From NCBI RefSeq assembly GCF_009753715.1, contig NZ_WQMS01000016.1:1-64000 (forward strand): DNA of 64,000 bases. The letters are read 5' to 3'. Made by a program: the position numbers and the translations under genes. The number at the start of each line of letters is the position of its first letter. The stretch's first letter is position 1. The stretch is from Sphingomonas horti. GTDB taxonomy: Bacteria > Pseudomonadota > Alphaproteobacteria > Sphingomonadales > Sphingomonadaceae. The notes beneath the pieces are model-generated. The model worked only from the letters and a program-made list of their open reading frames with translations, was not told where the DNA came from and did no database searches. Positions 1-9,109 of this stretch are shown here, one piece after another.

Positions 1-68
1 GCTTTGTGCTTCAGCACGGCGGCCTTGACCTCATCCTTTGTGAGGTTGAGGTTGATCGCTCTGCTCAT
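1..68 (-). CDS. Hypothetical small protein, N-terminal fragment (runs off window)
   Basis: Only the first 22 codons are present; the gene continues beyond position 1. The visible N-terminus starts MSRAINLNLTKDEVKAAVLK. It follows the 57-aa mini-gene by 25 bases on the same strand, and a GGAGA Shine-Dalgarno-like stretch lies a few bases before the ATG, so it looks like the last visible member of the mini-gene operon. I do not recognise a function. Small proteins with a similar start are, from memory, common hypothetical proteins in alphaproteobacteria. Confidence 0.5.
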   Translation of the reverse strand, partial: MSRAINLNLTKDEVKAAVLKHK

Positions 69-93
69 GGGTTCTCCGGGTTTAAGCGGGGAT

Positions 94-267
94 TCAAATC
101 GACGGCAGCGGCAGCGTCAGTTCTGCGCATTTGAGCATGACGACGCCGCGTGGGCGCCCAAGGCGGCTGGCAAGACTGCCGGGGGTCTCGCCACTTTTGG
201 CGAGCGTCCTCAGCACCACCAGATCACCGTGGGTCCAGCGACGCTGCGAATGGGATCGCCCACTCAT
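94..267 (-). CDS. 57-aa protein with SANT/HTH-like pattern
   Basis: A very small gene whose ATG overlaps the stop of the upstream mini-gene (ATGA, 264-267), which implies translational coupling. The product begins MSGRSHSQRRWTHGDLVVLR and has the pattern W-T-x(3)-L-x(2)-L-x(3)-G-x(5)-A-x(2)-L-x-R. This recalls the short Myb/SANT or helix-turn-helix modules found in many tiny alphaproteobacterial proteins. It ends LTLPLPSI. A DNA-binding role is inference from the pattern only. It is the fourth gene of the five-gene minus-strand chain. Confidence 0.6.
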   Translation of the reverse strand: MSGRSHSQRRWTHGDLVVLRTLAKSGETPGSLASRLGRPRGVVMLKCAELTLPLPSI

Positions 268-461
268 TGAGCCTCCGGCGCGCAGGCGCCCTTGGTTCCG
301 GTTGCACCAGGAACAAGTTGTATGCGCTCTCTGGCGATGAGGGCGCGCAACTCCGCTGCCCTCCCGAAGTGCAGCGCGATTTCAGCCGGGTCGAGAGTGC
401 GCATGCCGAGCCGGCGCTCCTCGAGTTCGTTCTGCCGATTGAGCGTTTCGGTGGGGCTCAT
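264..461 (-). CDS. 65-aa hypothetical protein in mini-gene operon
   Basis: The product starts MSPTETLNRQNELEERRLGM and is charged and probably mostly helical, without a signal peptide or membrane segment. Its start overlaps the stop of the upstream Rmf/CrpP-like gene by ATGA (458-461), and its own stop overlaps the next start in the same way. The double overlap is the main reason to call such a short frame real. No family is recognised. The C-terminal tail, rich in Gly, Ala and Thr with one Cys, looks unstructured. Confidence 0.6.
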   Translation of the reverse strand: MSPTETLNRQNELEERRLGMRTLDPAEIALHFGRAAELRALIARERIQLVPGATGTKGACAPEAQ

Positions 462-649
462 GCGCCCTTCTCCTGTCCGACCCGGAACTGGCGAGCCGCT
501 GCTCGTAACCGACCATAGTCCCAGCCCCGGAACCAGTTTCTGCCCTCAAAAAAGCTCGGCGGGAAAGGACAGCTCGACCGAGCGGCGCCTCGCGCAAAGG
601 CCTTCATGCCCAGACCGAATGGGTCGGAACGGGTCTCGGTGCTGCTCAT
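458..649 (-). CDS. Rmf/CrpP-like small protein (63 aa)
   Basis: The central part has the pattern of the ribosome modulation factor/CrpP family: a small-residue helix 'GMKAFARGAARSSCPFPP', then 'WFRGWDYGRLRAA'. The conserved elements are G-x(3)-A-x(2)-G, the Cys-Pro-[FY] turn, and a W-x(2)-G-W near the second helix. Known members include E. coli Rmf, which dimerises (hibernates) ribosomes, and the plasmid protein CrpP. Which role applies here cannot be told from sequence. Start and stop both overlap neighbouring genes by ATGA. Confidence 0.62.
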   Translation of the reverse strand: MSSTETRSDPFGLGMKAFARGAARSSCPFPPSFFEGRNWFRGWDYGRLRAAARQFRVGQEKGA

Positions 650-831
650 GCGAGCATCTCGAATACAAGGCGACGATGCGGATAGGTCGTAAGTCGCAGG
701 CTCGTCGCGAGGCCGGCTGCGATCGTCAGGTGGCGATCGCGCGCTTCCCTTGCAGGCGCGAAGCGGGCGCGGAGCAGAGAGACCTGCTCCTTAGCCAAAA
801 GTGAATTGATATCCAAAATACGCACTCCCAT
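646..831 (-). CDS. 61-aa hypothetical protein, first gene of mini-gene chain
   Basis: The product begins MGVRILDINSLLAKEQVSLL, is basic, and has no membrane segment. Its TGA overlaps the ATG of the Rmf/CrpP-like gene (646-649). No convincing Shine-Dalgarno precedes the ATG at 831, so the true start could differ slightly. It appears to be the promoter-proximal gene of the minus-strand chain running to position 1, with the divergent 99-aa gene starting about 100 bases away. No family is recognised. Confidence 0.5.
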   Translation of the reverse strand: MGVRILDINSLLAKEQVSLLRARFAPAREARDRHLTIAAGLATSLRLTTYPHRRLVFEMLA

Positions 832-935
832 GCAAAAGCGAGAGCAAAAAAGCCCCCTGGCACGAGAAGCGAGCTACCAGCTGCAGGTGATGGCTTCCTC
901 ATAGCACAGCCGGCCAAGATAAGGGTCATGAAATC

Positions 936-1235
936 GTGCAGCTGCGCAGTTATTTTTATTTCCGCCTAGGCGATGGCAATCAGAAACTTTATTTGTCCGG
1001 CCGGGATCATTTTTTGCCCGGCGCGTTGAGAGAAACTTCAGGCAAAAAAATCGAGGCGGCAGTGACCGAACGTATCGTGGCTGTCGCTCTGGTGACCGAG
1101 GCCGAACTCCAGTTGCTCGGCGAAGGCTTCAAACGAGCCTATCCCGTCGATGAAGCACCGTGCTCCGGCGGCCTTCTGCAAGCCATCGATGAAGCGGATC
1201 GCGCGTTCAGCGCGACGCTCCGACGTGACGACTAA
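936..1235 (+). CDS. Hypothetical protein (99 aa)
   Basis: This is a single small gene starting at GTG 936 after an AAGGG stretch at 921-925. The product is soluble, with a likely beta-rich N-terminal half (SYFYFRLGDGNQKLYLSGRD) and a helical C-terminal half ending in a 'GGLLQAIDEADRAF' helix. Codon choice fits the surrounding genes. I recall similar unnamed proteins in Sphingomonadales but cannot assign a function. It is divergent from the mini-gene chain and has no close partner downstream. Confidence 0.6.
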   Translation: MQLRSYFYFRLGDGNQKLYLSGRDHFLPGALRETSGKKIEAAVTERIVAVALVTEAELQLLGEGFKRAYPVDEAPCSGGLLQAIDEADRAFSATLRRDD

Positions 1236-1491
1236 GCCGCGACCGGGCCAAATTCGCAAACGACATCGCGCCAGGGGGCCGATGCTGCCTAATCGCGAAT
1301 GGCCGGTATAGAGCGTGGCAGAAGCTGCCGCTTCTGTCTGAGAAGGGCGCCAACTGGCCATCATTCCGGTGCGTAACGATATGCTTGGGAGACGCACTCT
1401 GGAGCAATTGCAACAGCGGGGACGTCGGACGTCACGAGGCAGCGGCAGCGGCTCGCAGCGTGCCGTTCGCCAGGACTGTGGTTCCACTGGG

Positions 1492-2466
1492 CTACTCTAC
1501 CGGATCGTGCTGAAAGCTGGCGCGATATTGCGCGGGCGAAATTCCGAGGCGATCGACAAAAACGATGCGCATGCGGTCCGCCGTGCCAAAGCCGCAATCG
1601 TAAGCAACACTCTTCAATGGCAGCCGCGTGCCTTCCAGCAGCATGCGGGCCGTGTCAACGCGCGCGCGCTCGACGAACTCGTGCGGCGTGATTCCTGTCT
1701 CCCGGACGAAATGCCGCGCGAGATTGCGAGCGCTCATGCCGACTTGCTCTGCGAGAGACTGGAGCGTGTGGCGCTCGCCCACATTTTCCATGACAAAGGT
1801 CTGGAGCCGCGCGATCGGCGACACCGGATCGGCGGGGGCCGAGAGGTACGGACTGAACTGGGACTGCCCGCCCTGACGCTGGGCGACGACCACAAGACGC
1901 TTCGCAACCGCAACGGCGACGTCCGGCCCGTGATGCTCCCTGATCAGCGCGAGGGCCAGGTCGATGCCGGCGGTCACCCCGGCGGAGGTGATCAGAGGTC
2001 CGTCGCGGACATATATCAGGTCAGGCTCGACCCGTGCCGCGGGAAAGCGAGCGGCGAGCTTCTGCGCGATCTGCCAATGCGTGGTCACCCGGCGCCCGTC
2101 GAGCAGACCGGCGTGTCCGAGAGCGAACGCCCCTGTGCAGATCGAGCCATGAACGGTCGATGTTGTCGCGATGGCCTGCAGCCAGTCCGTCATTGAGGAA
2201 TCCGGCTGCGCGTAAGGCAGCTCCGGTCCACCCGCCACCAAAACCAGATCGAACGGCTGATGCGCCTCGTCAAAGGCGAGATCAGCCACGAGCTGCATCT
2301 TGTTCGATGCCCGAAGCGGCGCGCGGGTTCGGGCGACCAGCAGGGTCTCGTAACGATCCTCTTCGGCGATGAAGGCATTGGCTTCGGCGAACACATCAAT
2401 CGGCCCGGCCACGTCCAGGGCCTGAACGCCGTCGTGAATAACCAGGGCTGCCTTGCGAGCCGGCAT
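1492..2466 (-). CDS. GlxA-family transcriptional regulator (DJ-1/PfpI domain + AraC HTH)
   Basis: A 324-aa two-domain regulator. Residues about 1-185 form a DJ-1/PfpI-like glutamine-amidotransferase fold, with 'DLVLVAGG' and the nucleophile-elbow motif 'GSICTGAFALGHAGLL' followed by 'VTTHW'. Residues about 225-315 are an AraC-type double helix-turn-helix, with 'SLAEQVGMSARNLARHFVRE' and 'SVAYDCGFGTADRMRIVF'. Members of this family usually sense a small molecule and control an adjacent operon. The gene is divergent from the HD/cupin/AhpD operon across a 207-base intergenic region, which makes that operon its likely target (inference). An AAGGA site precedes the ATG. Confidence 0.93.
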   Translation of the reverse strand: MPARKAALVIHDGVQALDVAGPIDVFAEANAFIAEEDRYETLLVARTRAPLRASNKMQLVADLAFDEAHQPFDLVLVAGGPELPYAQPDSSMTDWLQAIATTSTVHGSICTGAFALGHAGLLDGRRVTTHWQIAQKLAARFPAARVEPDLIYVRDGPLITSAGVTAGIDLALALIREHHGPDVAVAVAKRLVVVAQRQGGQSQFSPYLSAPADPVSPIARLQTFVMENVGERHTLQSLAEQVGMSARNLARHFVRETGITPHEFVERARVDTARMLLEGTRLPLKSVAYDCGFGTADRMRIVFVDRLGISPAQYRASFQHDPVE

Positions 2467-2673
2467 AGAGTCCTTGCTGCGCCTTCAGTGGCGGAAAACC
2501 ACGTGCGCTTGTCCTGATTTGCCGCCCCGGAGTCGTTGAGTCGAGATCAGCCAAACCCCAATACAGGTGCAGCGGAAGCGAATTCAGACGCGGCCGTGAC
2601 GTTAGATTGCAAACTGGAACGGCTTTGCGTGCTGGTTCGCGCCACGAGAGGCCGTGCCGATGAGGAGCTTGCG

Positions 2674-3315
2674 ATGATCCATTCGATTGCCGGCATCCGG
2701 ATTCCCGACAGCGTGATCGCCCGCGCCGCCACCGAGCTCGTCCGGGACACCGAGGACGACCTTCTCTACAACCACAGCCGCCGCGTATTTTTCTGGGGTG
2801 CACTCACCGGCGAGCGGCGATCCCTGGAGTACGATGCCGAGCTTCTCTATCTCGGCGCCATGTTCCACGACATGGGCCTGACCAAGGCCTATTCCAGCGC
2901 GGACCTGCGCTTCGAGGTCGACGGCGCGAATGCCGCTCGTGACTTCATGAAGAGCTATGGGGTTCCGGAACGCGACGTGGAGGACGTGTGGACCGCGATC
3001 GCGCTCCACACCACGCCCGGCATCCCTGAGCATATGCGTCCGACCATCGCCATGCTGACGGCGGGCGTTGAGATGGACGTGCTCGGCATCGGCTATGACG
3101 CCTTCACCGCGGAGCAGCGCGACCATGTCTGCGCGCACCACCCGCGCGAAGCGAACTTCAAAGAAAACATCATCGACCACTTCGCGGCGGGGATTGGCCA
3201 CAAGCCGCTGACGACCTTCGGCAACGTCAAGGCAGACGTGTTGGCGCTCAAGGACATGGCCTATGTTCGGCAGAATTTCTGCGCAATCATCCTCGGCTCG
3301 GCCTGGCCCCACTGA
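2674..3315 (+). CDS. HD-domain hydrolase, cyanamide-hydratase-like, paralogue 1
   Basis: A 213-aa protein with the metal-binding HD signature: His34 in 'NHSRRVFFWGA', His65-Asp66 in 'MFHDMGLT' and His112 in 'ALHTTPGIPEH'. The overall layout matches the HD family related to fungal cyanamide hydratase. The ATG at 2674 was preferred over longer forms because GAGGAG lies six bases before it, and the paralogues at 4287 and 4964 begin equivalently (IAG[IV]xxPDS). It is the first gene of the plus-strand operon divergent from the GlxA regulator. The substrate is unknown; hydration of a nitrile-like C-N group is only an inference from the family. Confidence 0.85.
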   Translation: MIHSIAGIRIPDSVIARAATELVRDTEDDLLYNHSRRVFFWGALTGERRSLEYDAELLYLGAMFHDMGLTKAYSSADLRFEVDGANAARDFMKSYGVPERDVEDVWTAIALHTTPGIPEHMRPTIAMLTAGVEMDVLGIGYDAFTAEQRDHVCAHHPREANFKENIIDHFAAGIGHKPLTTFGNVKADVLALKDMAYVRQNFCAIILGSAWPH

Positions 3316-3373
3316 TCGGCGCGAGGCCGACGATGCCCGCCCAACCAAAAGAGCCTCCACAAGGAGATTAGCA

Positions 3374-3781
3374 ATGAAATTCCGCACAGTTCTTGCCGCT
3401 GCAGTGGTCGTCGCCGCAGCGCCCGCGCTGGCGCACGGCGAAGGTGCCGAAACGGTTATTCCGCGGTTCGCGCAGGCGATCCCGACCATTCCCGGCAAGT
3501 CGCTGGTGGCGGTGGAGGTCGAATATGCGCCGGGAGCTGCGTCGCCGGCGCACACGCACGCAAAGTCGGCCTTCATCTACGCTTACGTGATTTCCGGCGA
3601 GATCGAGTCGAAAGTGAATGACGGCGCGGCGCGAATCTACAGGGCCGGCGAGAGCTGGTCGGAACCGCCGGGCGCCGTCCACTCGATCAGCCGCAATGCG
3701 AGCAAGACTGAGCCGGCGAAGCTGCTCGCGGTGTTCGTCGTCGACTCCGACGACAAAGCACTCACCACCCCCGTCAAATAG
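3374..3781 (+). CDS. Secreted cupin-domain protein
   Basis: A 135-aa protein with a clear signal peptide (MKFRTVLAAAVVVAAAPALA, cleavage near residue 20) followed by one small cupin barrel. Cupin motif 1 is seen as 'SPAHTHAKSAFIYAYVISG' and motif 2 as 'GESWSEPPGAVHSISRN', giving the usual His/His and His metal ligands. AAGGAG lies just before the ATG. It sits between the first HD gene and the AhpD-like gene in the same orientation, so a periplasmic role in the same pathway is likely. The reaction is unknown. Confidence 0.88.
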   Translation: MKFRTVLAAAVVVAAAPALAHGEGAETVIPRFAQAIPTIPGKSLVAVEVEYAPGAASPAHTHAKSAFIYAYVISGEIESKVNDGAARIYRAGESWSEPPGAVHSISRNASKTEPAKLLAVFVVDSDDKALTTPVK

Positions 3782-3800
3782 CATCGAAGGAACCAGGACA

Positions 3801-4256
3801 ATGACTCAGCGGCTCGACTACAACCAGGTTGCTCCGGCGGGAGCGAAAGCGCTCGGCGGCGTCTATGGCTATGTCGTTCAGAGCGGCTTGCCGGCCGAAC
3901 TGGTGAACCTTGTTTATCTGCGGGTCTCCCAGATCAACAACTGCGCCTACTGCCTCGACATGCACACCCGCGACCTCATCAAGATGGGTGTCGCAGTCGA
4001 GAAGCTTGCGCTGCTGCAGGCCTGGGCGGAAGGGGACAGCCTCTTCAGCGAGACCGAGCGCGCCGCGCTTGCCTGGTCAGAATGCGTGACGCGCGTCGCC
4101 GACACCGGCGTCCCGGACAGCGCGTATGAAGCCGCACGCAAGGTCTTCGATGAGAAGCAGCTGGTCGACCTCACGATCGCGATCAGCCTGATGAACAGCT
4201 ACAACCGCATGGCGATCAGCTTCCGGAATACGCCCCAGGCGGTCCGCGAGCGCTGA
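3801..4256 (+). CDS. AhpD-like / carboxymuconolactone decarboxylase family protein
   Basis: The 151-aa product belongs to the alkylhydroperoxidase D-like family. The core is 'LVYLRVSQINNCAYCLDMHT', whose C-x-x-C plus following His (CAYCLDMH) is the redox and proton-relay motif of AhpD. The start ATG at 3801 follows a GAAGGAACCAGGA stretch. It lies 19 bases after the cupin gene and 30 before the second HD gene, so it is cotranscribed with them. Proteins of this type reduce peroxides or act in detoxification; the specific role here is inferred from context. Confidence 0.9.
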   Translation: MTQRLDYNQVAPAGAKALGGVYGYVVQSGLPAELVNLVYLRVSQINNCAYCLDMHTRDLIKMGVAVEKLALLQAWAEGDSLFSETERAALAWSECVTRVADTGVPDSAYEAARKVFDEKQLVDLTIAISLMNSYNRMAISFRNTPQAVRER

Positions 4257-4286
4257 GCGCAAGCGCTGCACCTGAAAGGACAGGCC

Positions 4287-4967
4287 ATGACCCTGGACCA
4301 GATCGCCGGCGTGAAGATTCCTGACAGCAAGATCGCGCAGGAAGTGACGCAATTCATTAGGGACACCGAGAGCGACTTGCTGTTCGATCACTCCCGCCGC
4401 GTCTATTTCTGGGGTGCGTTGGCTGGGCAGCGCAAGGGGCTCAGGTTTGATCCAGAGCTCTTCTACACCGCTGCCATGTTCCACGACGTCGGTCTCACTT
4501 CCCGCTTCCGTGAAAGCCATGTGCGCTTCGAAGTCGATGGCGCCAATGCCGCGCGCGATTTCCTGCGGAGCCATGGCATTTCGGAAGCGGATATCGAGAA
4601 AGTCTGGCTCGCGATCGCGCTGCACACCACGCCCGGGATTTCAGAACATCTGCACCCGCTGATCGCGCTCACTGCAGAGGGGGTGATGATGGATCTGGTG
4701 GGCCTTGGCTACGACGCTTTCACCGATACGCAGCGCAAGGCCATTGAGGCCGCTTATCCTCATCCACCGGGGTTTGCCGAGCACGTGCTTCAGGCCTTGT
4801 ACGACGGTCTCGAACACCGGCCCGAGACAACCCAGGGCACCGGCCTTGCCGACGTTGTGGCTGAGAAGAATCCGCACTTCCACCGGCGGGACTTCTGCGG
4901 CCTGATGCGAAACGGCCGTTGGGCCGCCGGCGTCACGCGCGTTCATGCCGGAGGGATCGGGGAATGA
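4287..4967 (+). CDS. HD-domain hydrolase, cyanamide-hydratase-like, paralogue 2
   Basis: A 226-aa paralogue of the protein at 2674. It keeps all HD ligands: His in 'FDHSRRVYFWGAL', His-Asp in 'MFHDVGLTSRF' and His in 'ALHTTPGISEHL'. It also keeps the family block 'RFEVDGANAARDFL'. The C-terminus is extended by about 13 residues compared with the first copy (ending HAGGIGE), which lets its stop overlap the start of the third copy. A GAAAGGA site precedes the ATG. Divergence between copies is substantial, so they are not a recent duplication. Confidence 0.87.
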   Translation: MTLDQIAGVKIPDSKIAQEVTQFIRDTESDLLFDHSRRVYFWGALAGQRKGLRFDPELFYTAAMFHDVGLTSRFRESHVRFEVDGANAARDFLRSHGISEADIEKVWLAIALHTTPGISEHLHPLIALTAEGVMMDLVGLGYDAFTDTQRKAIEAAYPHPPGFAEHVLQALYDGLEHRPETTQGTGLADVVAEKNPHFHRRDFCGLMRNGRWAAGVTRVHAGGIGE

Positions 4968-5614
4968 CGCACGCCCTGACACGGATCGCCGGCGTGAGCC
5001 TTCCCGATAGCCGGCTTGCGCGCGAAGTGACCCAGTTCATTCGTGACACGGAAAGCGACCTGCTGTTCCATCACTCGGTGAGGGTCTATTTCTGGGGCGC
5101 GCTGAACGGGCATCGACTCGGACTGAGCTTCGACCCGGAACTGCTTTACGCGGCCGCGATGTTCCACGACCTTGGGCTCACCGAACGCTATCGGGACAGC
5201 CAGCTGCGTTTCGAGGTGAACGGCGCGAATGCAGCGCGCGATTTCCTGCGGACCCACGGCATTCCGGAGAGGGATATCCAGACTGTATGGAATGCCGTCG
5301 CGCTGCATACGACGCCAGGCATACCGGAGTTCATGGCGCCGGAGATCGCGTTGGTGCAGGCCGGCGCCGGCATGGACGTGGCCGGCCGCGGCTATGACGA
5401 ATTCACCGACGCCCAGCGCGACGCGGTTCTCGCCGCAGCTCCCAGAGAAGCCGATTTCAAGCACGCCATCATCGATGCCTTTTATCAGGGCATGAAACAC
5501 CGCCCCGGCAGCACGTTCGGGACCTTCAACGACGATGTCCTGGCCTTCAAGGATCCGGATTTCCGCCGGATCGACATGTGCAGCGTCATCCTCACCTCGG
5601 CCTGGAAGACCTGA
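4964..5614 (+). CDS. HD-domain hydrolase, cyanamide-hydratase-like, paralogue 3
   Basis: A 216-aa third paralogue whose ATG overlaps the stop of the second (ATGA at 4964-4967). The ligands are conserved: 'FHHSVRVYFWGAL' for the first His, 'MFHDLGLTERY' for the His-Asp pair and 'ALHTTPGIPEFM' for the third His. The 'RFEVNGANAARDFL' block is present with Asp replaced by Asn relative to the other two. Translational coupling suggests that equal amounts of the second and third proteins are made, perhaps for a hetero-oligomer (inference). Confidence 0.87.
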   Translation: MTHALTRIAGVSLPDSRLAREVTQFIRDTESDLLFHHSVRVYFWGALNGHRLGLSFDPELLYAAAMFHDLGLTERYRDSQLRFEVNGANAARDFLRTHGIPERDIQTVWNAVALHTTPGIPEFMAPEIALVQAGAGMDVAGRGYDEFTDAQRDAVLAAAPREADFKHAIIDAFYQGMKHRPGSTFGTFNDDVLAFKDPDFRRIDMCSVILTSAWKT

Positions 5615-5725
5615 CGCCGGTCACTGCCCGACGCGCGAACGCTTCCAGATTCCCATCAGGCCGCGGAGACGATCCGCTTGGCCAGGAGGCACCCTGCCTC
5701 GCAGCCCTATTTCAGTAAGGATTGA

Positions 5726-6448
5726 ATGATGATCAGGCGTACTTTTCTCGTGACCGGCGCCAGCAAGGGCATCGGTCGCGCAGTTTCAACCATGCTCGCG
5801 GACGCCGGACACAACGTGGTCGGCCTCGCCCGCGGACCTGACGCAGGATTCCCCGGCACCCTGGTTCCTATGGACCTAAGCGACACCCAGGTAGCAAAGG
5901 ACGGCTTGGAAGAGCTCGCCCACCGCTTCTCGTTCGATGGGTTGGTCAACAATGTGGGCCTGGTTAAGCTGGCGCCATTCGGAGAGATCGAACTGGGCGA
6001 TGTCGACGAGCTCTTTCGGATGAATGTGCACTCGGCCATTTTGGCCGGCCAAGCGGTCCTGCCAACGTTGCGCAAGAAGCGCTGGGGCCGCATCGTCAAC
6101 GTGACCAGCCTGGTGGTCACCGGTATCCCCCTGCGCGGCGCCTACGCCGCCGCGAAAGCCGCACTTAATAGTCTTACCCGCACCTGGGCCATGGAGTTGG
6201 CCGACACAGGAATCACGGTCAACGCCGTTGCACCCGGCCCGGTCGAGACGGAACTGTTCCGCCGAAACACGCCCGTGGGGAGCGAAGCCGAGGCAAGGTT
6301 CCTCTCCGCAATCCCGATGCACCGCCTGGGCAGACCGGACGAGATCGCGGCGGCGATCGCGTTTCTGCTGTCGGATGGCGCCGGGTTCATCACCGGTCAG
6401 ACCCTGTTCGTCGACGGCGGAGCGTCGATCGGAAGACAGGCGCTTTAG
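5726..6448 (+). CDS. Short-chain dehydrogenase/reductase
   Basis: A 240-aa classical SDR. The N-terminal cofactor motif is '[12 protein letters not shown]' (TGxxxGxG), the structural motif 'VNNVG' replaces the usual NNAG, and the catalytic Tyr-x(3)-Lys is in '[14 protein letters not shown]' with Ser upstream in 'VNVTSLV'. The C-terminus has the family's '[13 protein letters not shown]'. TAAGGA precedes the ATG. It lies 111 bases after the third HD gene in the same orientation and could be the last gene of the operon or a separate unit. Substrate not predictable. Confidence 0.88.
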   Translation: MMIRRTFLVTGASKGIGRAVSTMLADAGHNVVGLARGPDAGFPGTLVPMDLSDTQVAKDGLEELAHRFSFDGLVNNVGLVKLAPFGEIELGDVDELFRMNVHSAILAGQAVLPTLRKKRWGRIVNVTSLVVTGIPLRGAYAAAKAALNSLTRTWAMELADTGITVNAVAPGPVETELFRRNTPVGSEAEARFLSAIPMHRLGRPDEIAAAIAFLLSDGAGFITGQTLFVDGGASIGRQAL

Positions 6449-6835
6449 GCCCGACGTTCTCGGCCTTCAGCACCGCTCAAGCGTACGGCTTCGGTGCTGA
6501 CGGTGATCCGAGCAGATGGCGAGATGTCGGGCGTAATCGTAGAATGCCGGCGGAGGGCCGGCTTCCACGGTAGCGGGCGCGAAAACCTGCTTTTCGACGT
6601 GCAGCTAATCCCCTCGCAATGACCATAGCGGACGCGAAACATGATGTTCGAACGGGGCTGCCGAACGTCAGCGGTGGGCCGCAAACTGCCGTTCAACGGC
6701 CGGTCCGCAAAGGTCCGCTAACCCGTTCGAGCGTGGGGGACCGACACGGCGGGTGTGGGCGCCAACCGGCCGACCAGCTCTGCCAAGCTCGCAAGCCAAG
6801 TTGAGCCCATCGGGGCGTGGCGCGAGCGTTCCAGC
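6449..6835. other. Intergenic stretch without a recognisable gene
   Basis: About 390 bases between the convergent SDR and groEL genes. I see no frame with coding character and no RNA gene. The short palindromic patches in it do not form an obvious terminator for the SDR gene. The stretch ends at the groEL terminator. Confidence 0.5.
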
Positions 6836-6868
6836 ACAAAAAGGGAGGCCCGGCGTCGCCGGGCCTCC
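6836..6868 (-). terminator. Rho-independent terminator of groESL
   Basis: A perfect 11-bp stem with a 3-base loop (GGAGGCCCGGC / GCCGGGCCTCC, 6844-6868) is followed on the minus strand, after two or three bases, by a run of five T (6838-6842 on the plus strand reads AAAAA). It begins immediately after the groEL stop codon. Confidence 0.9.
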
Positions 6869-6872
6869 ACGT

Positions 6873-8537
<1,665 letters not shown>

Positions 8538-8852
8538 TCAGGCGGCCTGCTTGAGCGGCACGACGTTGTCGATCACGCCGAGGATATCGCTTTCTTTCAT
8601 GATGAGCAGGTCCTCGCCGTCGATCTTGACCTCGGTGCCCGACCATTTGCCGAACAGGATGCGGTCGCCGGCCTTGACCGACAGCTCGACCAGCTTGCCA
8701 TTGTCGTCGCGGGCGCCGGGCCCGACCGCAAGGACCTCACCTTCCTGTGGCTTTTCCTTGGCTGTGTCGGGAATAATGATGCCGCCCGAGGTCTTCTCCT
8801 CGGCTACGATGCGGCGGACGACCACACGGTCGTGCAAGGGGCGGAAATGCAT
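8538..8852 (-). CDS. groES: Co-chaperonin GroES
   Basis: 104-aa heptameric lid of the chaperonin. It begins [15 protein letters not shown] and has the mobile-loop region '[18 protein letters not shown]', the conserved '[10 protein letters not shown]' and the C-terminal '[14 protein letters not shown]'. The start at 8852 is fixed by GGAGG six bases upstream on the minus strand. It is slightly longer than the typical 95-97 aa because of the C-terminal NVVPLKQAA tail. It is the first gene of the groESL operon downstream of a CIRCE-like operator. Confidence 0.96.
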   Translation of the reverse strand: MHFRPLHDRVVVRRIVAEEKTSGGIIIPDTAKEKPQEGEVLAVGPGARDDNGKLVELSVKAGDRILFGKWSGTEVKIDGEDLLIMKESDILGVIDNVVPLKQAA

Positions 8853-8965
8853 GCATAACCTCCAGTTGCAAAACATGATGTGATGTCCCCGTGGTTCAGT
8901 CCGAACGACGGGTTCCGACGACCTAAGAAACCCGCTTTTCCGTTCAAGAGCCGGAACAAAAATTT

Positions 8966-8992
8966 TTGGCGCTGGTTGGCATGGAGTGCTAA
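8966..8992 (-). promoter_or_regulatory. CIRCE-like operator (HrcA site) of groESL
   Basis: Read on the minus strand the site is TTAGCACTC, nine bases, CAGCGCCAA. The left arm matches the CIRCE consensus TTAGCACTC-N9-GAGTGCTAA exactly; the right arm matches 6 of 9 positions and the spacer is exactly nine. It lies about 113 bases upstream of the groES start. HrcA repression is inferred. Confidence 0.75.
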
Positions 8993-9109
8993 ATTTGTCC
9001 GAGCCGGGCACCGTACTCTCTCTTGACGGTCGCCCCACTCGAGGGAAATTTGCACCCCGGTCATGCGGCCGATGAGAAAGGAGCGACGACAAGGAAAGGA
9101 GGACCGACC

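Noticed and set aside
1369-2196. Plus-strand frame opposite the GlxA regulator
   Set aside because: The minus-strand product matches a two-domain regulator; the plus frame has no motif.
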